Positions 7,333-13,071 of a stretch of 14,192 nt of DNA are shown here, piece by piece (within the stretch, counting starts at the first letter, position 1; the number at the start of each line of letters is the position of its first letter). This stretch comes from UBA4744 sp035282865 (GTDB lineage: Bacteria; Actinomycetota; Acidimicrobiia; Spongiisociales; UBA4744). Made by a program: the position numbers and the translations under genes. The DNA lies in assembly GCA_035282865.1 (NCBI GenBank), contig DATEVB010000177.1:1-14192 (forward strand), in the 5' to 3' direction. Below the pieces are notes generated by a model. That model was given only the letters and a program-made list of their open reading frames with translations. It did no database searches and was not told the DNA's origin.

Positions 7333-8517
7333 ATGGACAAGCTCCGATTCCTCGGCGAGCAGGTGCAAGAACTGCAAGACGGGGGTCTCTACAACACGAT
7401 CCGGCACATCGAAGGTCCGCAGGGAGCCTGGCTGGTTGTCGACGGCAAGCAGGTCCTCAATTTCTGCTCGAACAACTATCTCGGTTTGGCCAATCACCCG
7501 CGGCTGGTTGAAGCGGCCAAGTCGGCCCTCGACCGCTACGGGATCGGTCCCGGGGCCGTGCGGACCATCGCCGGCACCATGACACTGCATGATGACCTCG
7601 AGGCCAAACTGGCCGCCTTCAAAGGCGTTGAGGCGGCTATGTCTCTCCAGTCGGGGTTCGTGGCCAACGCCGGAGTGATCCCGGCGCTGGTCGACACAGA
7701 CGACGTCATCATCACCGACGCCCTCAACCACGCTTCCATCATCGACGGGGTGCGACTGGCGAAGGCCGGCCGGAAGATCTACGCGCACGCCGACGTCTTC
7801 GATCTGCGAGTCAAGCTGGCCGAGGCGCGGGCAGAAGGTGCCCGGCGCATTCTCGTCATCACCGACGGGGTCTTCTCGATGGACGGCGACATAGCCCCGC
7901 TGGACCGCATCGCCGATGCGGCAGACGAATTCGAGGCGATCGTCATGGTCGACGACGCTCATGGAGAGGGAGTGCTCGGCAGGGGCGGGCGCGGGATCGT
8001 CGACCACTTCGGGTTGCATGGAAGGGTCGAGATCGAGGTCGGCACGATGTCGAAAGCCTTCGGGGTCATGGGCGGGTACGTGGCCGGTCCTCAGGCCTTG
8101 ATCGACTGGTTGCAGCAACGGGCCCGGCCTTTCCTGTTCTCATCTGCGGTCACTCCCCCCGACGTGGCGGCCTGTAGCGCGGCGGTGGAGATCCTCGAAG
8201 AGTCGACGGAGCTGGTCGACCGCCTGTGGACCAATGCCCGGCTATTCAAGGAGGCGATGAGCTCCGCCGGGTTCGACCTCGGACACAGCCAGACGCCCAT
8301 AACGCCGGTCATGCTGGGTGACGAGAAGGTCGCTCGAGAGTTGTCGCGCCGGCTTTTCGACGAAGAGGCGGTCTTCGCTCAGGCGATCGCCTATCCGACG
8401 GTGCAAATCGGCGCCGCCCGGATCCGGGTGATGATCTCCGCCGCCCATTCCGGTGACGACCTGGAGTACGGAGCGGCCGCCTTCACCAAGATCGGAAAGG
8501 ATCTGGGAGTCATCTGA
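7333..8517 (+). CDS. kbl: Glycine C-acetyltransferase (2-amino-3-ketobutyrate CoA ligase)
   Basis: This 394-residue PLP enzyme of the alpha-oxoamine synthase family cleaves 2-amino-3-ketobutyrate with CoA to glycine and acetyl-CoA, completing the threonine route begun by tdh. The PLP lysine is Lys241 in GTMSKAFGVMGGY. His133 in DALNHASIIDG should stack on the cofactor. VDDAH (206-210) gives the Asp207 and His210 contacts. FCSNNYLGLANHP (44-56) and GPGAVRTIAGT (72-82) are typical family blocks. Related enzymes (8-amino-7-oxononanoate synthase, serine palmitoyltransferase, ALA synthase) share the fold. The adjacent threonine dehydrogenase and the near-standard Kbl length favour this assignment. 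It is very likely cotranscribed with tdh (28-bp gap). Confidence 0.95.
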   Translation: MDKLRFLGEQVQELQDGGLYNTIRHIEGPQGAWLVVDGKQVLNFCSNNYLGLANHPRLVEAAKSALDRYGIGPGAVRTIAGTMTLHDDLEAKLAAFKGVEAAMSLQSGFVANAGVIPALVDTDDVIITDALNHASIIDGVRLAKAGRKIYAHADVFDLRVKLAEARAEGARRILVITDGVFSMDGDIAPLDRIADAADEFEAIVMVDDAHGEGVLGRGGRGIVDHFGLHGRVEIEVGTMSKAFGVMGGYVAGPQALIDWLQQRARPFLFSSAVTPPDVAACSAAVEILEESTELVDRLWTNARLFKEAMSSAGFDLGHSQTPITPVMLGDEKVARELSRRLFDEEAVFAQAIAYPTVQIGAARIRVMISAAHSGDDLEYGAAAFTKIGKDLGVI

Positions 8518-8596
8518 AGGTTTGTAGCCCGGGCCGACGCGGCGACCATGCGCATCCCGTGCACCCTTGGCAGGCTGCTTGGCTCACCGGATCCGA

Positions 8597-8602
8597 TAAG
8601 GT
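8597..8602 (+). promoter_or_regulatory. Candidate -10 box for leaderless dehalogenase-like gene
   Basis: TAAGGT (within GATAAGGT) ends 8 nt before the ATG at 8611, and GACCGGCC between them has no Shine-Dalgarno character. It suggests separate leaderless transcription rather than read-through from kbl alone. No -35 hexamer is seen at the usual distance; TTGGCT at 8579-8584 is too close. Confidence 0.4.
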
Positions 8603-8610
8603 GACCGGCC

Positions 8611-9504
8611 ATGACCTTGCCTGCGCCCCCATTGCCTGCCTGGCTCGAGAAGATGGTGCCTTTCCGCCGCTACGTCATTGAGGCGGGCGAGTACCGCAAT
8701 CACGTGATGGAGATCGGAGAGGGCCGGCCGGTGCTGTGCGTCCACGGCAACCCCAGCTGGGGCTTCCTCTATCGCAAGGTGGCCATGGCGCTGACCGGAC
8801 ATCCGGTGCGGGTGATCATGCCCGACCTGGTCGGCCTGGGGTTCTCCGACAAGCCGGCCGACATGGCCGCGCACACGTTGGACCATCACATCGCCTGGTT
8901 CGGGCAACTGGTCGATGAACTCGATCTCAACGACGTGGTGCTGGTCGTTCAGGACTGGGGTGGCGCGATCGGGGTCGGGGCGATGGTCGACCGTTCCCAA
9001 CGTCTGACCGGGCTGGTGGTACTGAACACCGCCCTGAGTGAACCCAAACCCGACTTCAAGGCCACCGCGTTTCACCGATTCGGCCGGTTGCCGGTGGTCA
9101 GCGACGTGGCCTTCCGGCTGTTGGGTTTTCCTCAAATCGCCCTCGGGGTGGCGCAGGGAGACCGATCCAGCATCAGGGGAGATGTTGCCCGCGCCTACCG
9201 CTATCCATTGCGCGACCGACGTCACAACCTGGCCCCCCTGGCCATGACTCGCATGGTCCCCGATTCCATGGACCATCCGTCCATTCCTGCCCTCCGGCGG
9301 GTGGGCGGTTTTGTGCGCGGCTATGAAGGTCCGGCGGAGATCGTGTGGGGCGACCGCGACCCGGTCCTCGGTGGGGCCCGCAACCACATCGCCCGAATGC
9401 TGCCCAAAGCGAGGGTTACCCGGACCGAAGGCGGCCACTTCCTCCAGGAGGAGGTCCCGGCCGAGATTGCCAACGCAGTCCTTCGGGTGGCCGGCCTGTC
9501 CTGA
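8611..9504 (+). CDS. Haloalkane dehalogenase-like alpha/beta hydrolase
   Basis: The 297-residue alpha/beta hydrolase has an Asp nucleophile. HGNPSW (45-50) forms the oxyanion and halide region, VQDWGG (113-118) holds nucleophile Asp115 and halide-binding Trp116, WGDRDP (246-251) supplies the likely acid Asp250, and GGHFLQEE (274-281) holds base His276. Nucleophile-base-acid Asp-His-Asp with Asn47 and Trp116 as halide ligands is the combination described for haloalkane dehalogenase subfamily III. Such enzymes hydrolyse carbon-halogen bonds of haloalkanes to alcohols. Epoxide hydrolases share much of this architecture but carry lid tyrosines and rarely DWGG. The lid is roughly residues 145-220. 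No signal peptide is seen. The gene follows kbl by 93 bp on the same strand but seems to have its own start signals. Natural substrate is unknown. Confidence 0.85.
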   Translation: MTLPAPPLPAWLEKMVPFRRYVIEAGEYRNHVMEIGEGRPVLCVHGNPSWGFLYRKVAMALTGHPVRVIMPDLVGLGFSDKPADMAAHTLDHHIAWFGQLVDELDLNDVVLVVQDWGGAIGVGAMVDRSQRLTGLVVLNTALSEPKPDFKATAFHRFGRLPVVSDVAFRLLGFPQIALGVAQGDRSSIRGDVARAYRYPLRDRRHNLAPLAMTRMVPDSMDHPSIPALRRVGGFVRGYEGPAEIVWGDRDPVLGGARNHIARMLPKARVTRTEGGHFLQEEVPAEIANAVLRVAGLS

Positions 9505-9567
9505 GCCGAACCGATTTCCCATCCGGCCGGCGGGAGAGGCACGAGACCAGCGGGAGAGACATCGCCC

Positions 9568-11049
9568 CTAATCCAAAGCCGGGATGTCATCCCAGGTGCC
9601 GGCGATGACGGTCTTCCCCTTGGTCGACCAGCGGACCGTGAAGGACATGTCGTTGAAGTTGATCTCGGCCGCGGCGAGGTGGGGCCCATTCGTCCACTGC
9701 AGCGACAGCCGACCGGGCTCCGGTTCGGCGGCGGTGAAGCGGCCCCCGAAAGCAGCATGGTTGTTGCGAAAGCGCGCCAGCCGACCCAGCCGCCGCACCA
9801 CCGGGCGGGCCAGCTCTTCGGCCAGGTCGTCGTCGTTGTAGTAGGGGCGGTTGATGTCACGGCCGACGCCGGACCGGGCCAGCAGCTCCATGTCGTTGGG
9901 AGCTGCCAATAGACCGGCGTAATACACCTGGGGTATCCCCGGGGAGAAGAACTGGATGAGCCGGGCCAGCAGGTAGCGATGCTCGTCGTGGCCGAGGGCC
10001 GAGAAATAGGTCGTATTCACCTGATAGAGGTCGAGGTTGGAGGCCGCCGTTCCTGTGGCTTGCCTGCTTTCGCCGCTGGTTGCCAGGTGGATTTCCTCGA
10101 CCAGGCAGTCGATCTGGTCGTCGGACAACAACCCGGGACGATCGCCGGAACCGGCCACGTCAACGACGCCGATACCGTCGTGAGTGTCGAGCACGGTGAC
10201 GGCATTGCGCGGGCTGATCTCCAGCCAGCGTCGCAGGGCGGTCGATGATTTCGTGAAGAGGCTGTGCAAGACCAGGGCGGGGAGTGCGAAGTCGTAGACG
10301 CGGTCGACCCGAGACGCAACCTCGATTTGCTGCTGGTGGTGGCCGTGGATCTCAACCAGCGCCTTCATGGCGCGCTGGTGGATCTCAGCCGACAGCTCGT
10401 CGATCAGCTCAAACGTGTCGGGGGTCATGAAGCAGCTGGTCCCGGGCGTCTTCACCGCGTAGCCGATGGCATCGAGCCGTACCTGGCTGATACCGGCCCC
10501 TGCCAAGCGGTCGAGGATCCGGCCCAGGTAGGCCCGGGCGGCGGGGTCACGCACATCGATGTCGATCTGGCGCTCGGTGAAGGTCGTCCACATCAGCGGC
10601 CTGCTTCCGTCGCCGAGCGTGACGCGCGTGAAGGGAGCTCCGGGACGGGGGCGATAGATGGTGGCAAGGTCGGTCTCGTCGGCCCCGTTCGGAAAGACCT
10701 TGTCGAAGGTCAGGAACAGGCCTGCGTACCGGGAGGCCTCACCCTGCTCCCGGTAGTCGCGGAACTCCCTGGACTGATCCGATATGTGGTTGACGATCAG
10801 ATCGGCCGTAACGTCGTGGTCGGCGGCCAGCGCGGCGACATCGCCCCATCCGCCCAAACGGGGATCGACTCGGGTGTGATCGATGGGATCGAAACCGGCG
10901 TCGGCACCATCGAACGGCTCAAAGAACGGAAGGATGTGCACCCCGGTGAACACCCCGGACAGCGGCCCGGACAAGAGCCGATGCAAGCCGGCGATCCCGC
11001 CGGTGCCGAGCCGGTCTGCATATGTGATCAGCTGGACACCGTTGCGCAT
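9568..11049 (-). CDS. Sucrose phosphorylase (GH13_18)
   Basis: The 493-residue GH13 enzyme probably converts sucrose and phosphate to glucose 1-phosphate and fructose in the cytoplasm. NGVQLITYADRLG (3-15) and GVHILPFFEPFDGADAGFDPIDH (36-58) are highly typical of sucrose phosphorylases. Active-site residues by position are Asp50, His88 in VNHISD, nucleophile Asp193 in VRLDAIGY, acid/base Glu233 in LVEIHGHH, and Asp291 in LDTHDGIG. GTSCFMTP (203-210), NLDLYQVN (338-345) and GRDINR (396-401) also match. Length agrees with the Bifidobacterium enzyme. Subfamily 18 also holds glucosylglycerol, glucosylglycerate and sucrose 6'-phosphate phosphorylases, so the acceptor is not certain. No transporter or fructokinase is adjacent. 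The ATG ending at 11049 has GGAG 5 nt upstream. It lies 121 bp downstream of asnA. Confidence 0.9.
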   Translation of the reverse strand: MRNGVQLITYADRLGTGGIAGLHRLLSGPLSGVFTGVHILPFFEPFDGADAGFDPIDHTRVDPRLGGWGDVAALAADHDVTADLIVNHISDQSREFRDYREQGEASRYAGLFLTFDKVFPNGADETDLATIYRPRPGAPFTRVTLGDGSRPLMWTTFTERQIDIDVRDPAARAYLGRILDRLAGAGISQVRLDAIGYAVKTPGTSCFMTPDTFELIDELSAEIHQRAMKALVEIHGHHQQQIEVASRVDRVYDFALPALVLHSLFTKSSTALRRWLEISPRNAVTVLDTHDGIGVVDVAGSGDRPGLLSDDQIDCLVEEIHLATSGESRQATGTAASNLDLYQVNTTYFSALGHDEHRYLLARLIQFFSPGIPQVYYAGLLAAPNDMELLARSGVGRDINRPYYNDDDLAEELARPVVRRLGRLARFRNNHAAFGGRFTAAEPEPGRLSLQWTNGPHLAAAEINFNDMSFTVRWSTKGKTVIAGTWDDIPALD

Positions 11050-11077
11050 GGGAACTCCGAGGGCTGGGCCGGTGGTG

Positions 11078-11106
11078 ATTGTGGCCGGTTGTCGTCGTTT
11101 TGCCGA
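11078..11106 (-). promoter_or_regulatory. Weak promoter candidate for the sucrose phosphorylase gene
   Basis: On the minus strand TCGGCA (11106-11101) and CACAAT (11083-11078) are separated by 17 bp, each matching four of six consensus positions. Transcription would start near 11071, giving a leader of about 20 nt that contains the GGAG ribosome binding site. This would let the gene be expressed separately from asnA. Confidence 0.3.
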
Positions 11107-11139
11107 GTTCCGGGTGGAGAAGCAATCAGCCAGCGGCCG

Positions 11140-11170
11140 CCAGGGTTCCCGCCGGCTTCGAGCCCCCTGG
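11140..11170 (-). terminator. Nested hairpin directly after the asnA stop codon
   Basis: CCAGGG (11140-11145) pairs with CCCTGG (11165-11170), the latter abutting the asnA stop codon. Inside, GGCT-TCG-AGCC (11154-11164) forms a second hairpin stacked on the outer stem, leaving an 8-nt one-sided bulge. Position favours a terminator or transcript 3'-end structure. There is no T-run after it on the minus strand, so factor-independent termination is not assured. Confidence 0.35.
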
Positions 11171-12301
11171 CTACTCGAGCACGAAGATGTTCCGTTCGGC
11201 GCAGAGATCCTTGAGGATCTGCGGCCACACCGTGACGCTCACCTCGCCGAGGTGCGCCTTCTTCAGCAACGCCATGTACGTCCGGGACTGGCCGATGCCG
11301 CCCCCGATCGAGAGCGGGATCTCGTCGTTCATGATCGCCTGGTGATACGGCAAGGTCAGGAAGTCCATCTGGCCGGTGAGTTGGAGTTGCTTGACCAGCG
11401 TCTCCTTGGTGACACGAACACCCATCGAGGTCAGCTCGTGGCGACGTCTTGTGACCGGATTCCACACCAGGATGTCGCCGTTGAGGCCGTGCATGGGCCG
11501 TCCGTCGGCGGAGAGGGTGGGCGTTATCCAGTCGTCGTAGTCCGCCGCCCGCATCTCATGGGGATAGCCATCCTCGAGAGTCCATCCGATCCCGTAGATG
11601 AAGACGCCGGGGAACTTCTGCAGCACCTCGGTCTCGCGCTGCTTGCGGGGCAGGTCCGGGTACATCCCCAGGATGTCCTCGGCGTGGAGAAAAACGAGTT
11701 GGTCTGGTAGATCCGGGTACTCATCGGTGCGGAGCGCCGGGAACAACTCCCTAGTGTGCTGCTCGGCGCCCTTGATGACCTTCCAGATCTTCTCGACGGT
11801 GTCGGTGAGGTAGTCCAGATTGCGCTGATCGGCCGTGATCGCCTTTTCCCAGTCCCATTGGTCCACGTAGGCGCTGTGATCGTGATCCAGGAAGTAGTCC
11901 TTGCGGACCGCTTTCATATCGGTCAGCAACCCTTGACCGGGTTCCATGCCGAACTGTTTGAGGGCCACCCGTTTCCACTTGGTGGCAGCCTGGACGATCT
12001 GGGCATCGACCGGGTGCTGGTCGTAGTCGTTGGAGATGTGGAACTGGATGGGGGTGCGCGACCCGTCCCGGTCGAGGTAGTCGTTGATGCCACTGTTGAC
12101 GTCGACGATGAGCGGCACCTGCACCATCATCAGATCGAGTTCCTTGGCCAGGTTCTCTTCGATGTACTGCTTGGCGGCGAACACGGCCTGCATGGTCTCC
12201 TTGGGCGTGAGGATCGACGTGTAGCCCTCCGGCAAGACTCTGGAGAGGTCGTCGTAATTGCCGATTCCGGGTCCGGCCAGGTCGGCTTGTTTGTCGGACA
12301 T
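11171..12301 (-). CDS. asnA: Aspartate--ammonia ligase (ammonia-dependent asparagine synthetase)
   Basis: The 376-residue enzyme makes asparagine from aspartate, ammonia and ATP; its fold resembles class II aspartyl-tRNA synthetase. Family blocks are ATKWKRVALKQF (106-117), AYVDQWDWEKAI (144-155), RAADYDDWITPT (251-262), GLNGDILVWNP (272-282), ELTSMGVRV (289-297) and SIGGGIGQSR (331-340). The KKAHLGEVSVTVWP ending resembles the Bacteroides/Firmicutes type more than the E. coli type. The protein is longer than the usual 330-345 residues, mainly through about 25-30 extra N-terminal residues. I chose the ATG ending at 12301, preceded by GGAGG (12306-12310) at a short 4-nt spacing. An ATG five codons upstream (ending at 12316) is the alternative. 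It diverges from the NfeD-like gene. Confidence 0.95.
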   Translation of the reverse strand: MSDKQADLAGPGIGNYDDLSRVLPEGYTSILTPKETMQAVFAAKQYIEENLAKELDLMMVQVPLIVDVNSGINDYLDRDGSRTPIQFHISNDYDQHPVDAQIVQAATKWKRVALKQFGMEPGQGLLTDMKAVRKDYFLDHDHSAYVDQWDWEKAITADQRNLDYLTDTVEKIWKVIKGAEQHTRELFPALRTDEYPDLPDQLVFLHAEDILGMYPDLPRKQRETEVLQKFPGVFIYGIGWTLEDGYPHEMRAADYDDWITPTLSADGRPMHGLNGDILVWNPVTRRRHELTSMGVRVTKETLVKQLQLTGQMDFLTLPYHQAIMNDEIPLSIGGGIGQSRTYMALLKKAHLGEVSVTVWPQILKDLCAERNIFVLE

Positions 12302-12463
12302 GCTGCCTCCGATCATGGGCCGTTAACGCCGAGGCGTGTGATCGAGTCTCGTTGTCGACGATACCGCGCCCGATGCCTTCCCTTGGAGGGCCGGTTGGCC
12401 CATTGATGGTGGCGTACTTCCCTGCCGGGCGGATAATCGGCCCAGGCGACGACGGAGGCCGAG

Positions 12464-12469
12464 TAGCTT
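12464..12469 (+). promoter_or_regulatory. Candidate -10 box for leaderless NfeD-like/flotillin operon
   Basis: TAGCTT ends 7 nt before the GTG start at 12477, with no Shine-Dalgarno sequence between them. The geometry matches the other leaderless candidates in this window. A GATAAT hexamer at 12432-12437 is an alternative -10 that would give a leader of about 35 nt. Confidence 0.4.
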
Positions 12470-12476
12470 TGGTGTT

Positions 12477-13055
12477 GTGACCGGTGTATTCGCCTTTGCG
12501 GCCATCGTCGGCTGGCCATTCCTGCTCTTCTTCGTGTTCTTCGGGGGAGAGGGGGGAGATGTCGACGCCGATTTCGATGTCGATGTCGATGCAGATCTCG
12601 AGACCTCGGGCGGTATCGGCGGAGGTATCGCCGCCGCGGCGCTTTCCCTGCTGTCGTTCCGTTCGATCGTGTTTTTCTTGGCGTTCTTCGGCGCGACGGG
12701 GTTGATTCTGACCGCCCTGTCGGTGGCCAACGTGACCGCCCTCGTCCTGGCCGTCGCCCTGGGATTCTTTGCCGCAGCCCTCAACAATCGGGTGTTTCGC
12801 TACCTGAAGAGCTCTTCGGTTGGCATCGATGTGAGTGACCGTGCCTTGAGCGGCGTCTTGGGCAGGGTCACCGTCCCCATTTCCGTGGCTTCGAAAGGTC
12901 GGATCACCTGCGAGGTCGAAGGTCAGACGATCAACCTGACGGCCGTCCCGTTCGACGCCCATGAAGATGGCGAATTCGGGGTCGGTGAATCAGTCGTTGT
13001 CGTAGAAGTCAGCCGGGGCACCGCACGGGTGTCGTCGTTTCGAGAGCTTTCCTAG
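12477..13055 (+). CDS. NfeD/YuaF-like membrane protein with C-terminal OB-type domain
   Basis: The 192-residue protein has a hydrophobic N-terminal segment (about 3-22). A short acidic loop follows in which Asp occupies every second position from 28 to 40. Two close membrane segments come next (about 61-81 and 85-104). The soluble C-terminal beta domain (about 112-190) contains GVLGRVTVPI, GRITCEVEGQTINLTAVP and GESVVVVEV. That domain looks like the OB fold of NfeD, YuaF and YqiJ proteins, which partner with flotillin-like SPFH proteins in membrane organisation. The downstream gene, 16 bp away, encodes such an SPFH protein, which supports this. The start is a GTG with a -10-like TAGCTT 7 nt upstream. 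There is no sign of the serine protease domain found in long NfeD proteins. Confidence 0.85.
   Translation: MTGVFAFAAIVGWPFLLFFVFFGGEGGDVDADFDVDVDADLETSGGIGGGIAAAALSLLSFRSIVFFLAFFGATGLILTALSVANVTALVLAVALGFFAAALNNRVFRYLKSSSVGIDVSDRALSGVLGRVTVPISVASKGRITCEVEGQTINLTAVPFDAHEDGEFGVGESVVVVEVSRGTARVSSFRELS
12558..12602 (+). repeat. Imperfect GATGTC-type hexamer repeat coding for alternating aspartates
   Basis: A run of GAYGYC/GATTTC/GATGTC units encodes D-x-D-x for residues 28-42 of the NfeD-like protein. The repeat keeps frame, and its near-identical units suggest expansion by slippage. Similar Asp-rich loops occur in YqiJ/NfeD-like proteins. Confidence 0.6.
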
Positions 13056-13071
13056 CCGAGAGAGGTTGCAC

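Noticed and set aside
8584..9522. 312-codon minus frame opposite the dehalogenase-like gene
   Set aside because: Shadow frame; catalytic motifs are all on the + strand.
9505..9567. Near-repeat GCGGGAGAG twice and CCGGCCGG palindrome between convergent genes
   Set aside because: Short and with no stem-loop plus T-run; no function can be supported.
10264..11214. 316-codon + frame opposite the sucrose phosphorylase gene
   Set aside because: Shadow frame overlapping a GH13 gene with intact active-site residues.
12388..12401. GGGCC-GGTT-GGCCC hairpin between asnA and the NfeD-like gene
   Set aside because: A 5-bp GC stem in a divergent promoter gap is common by chance, and it does not overlap any identified promoter element.
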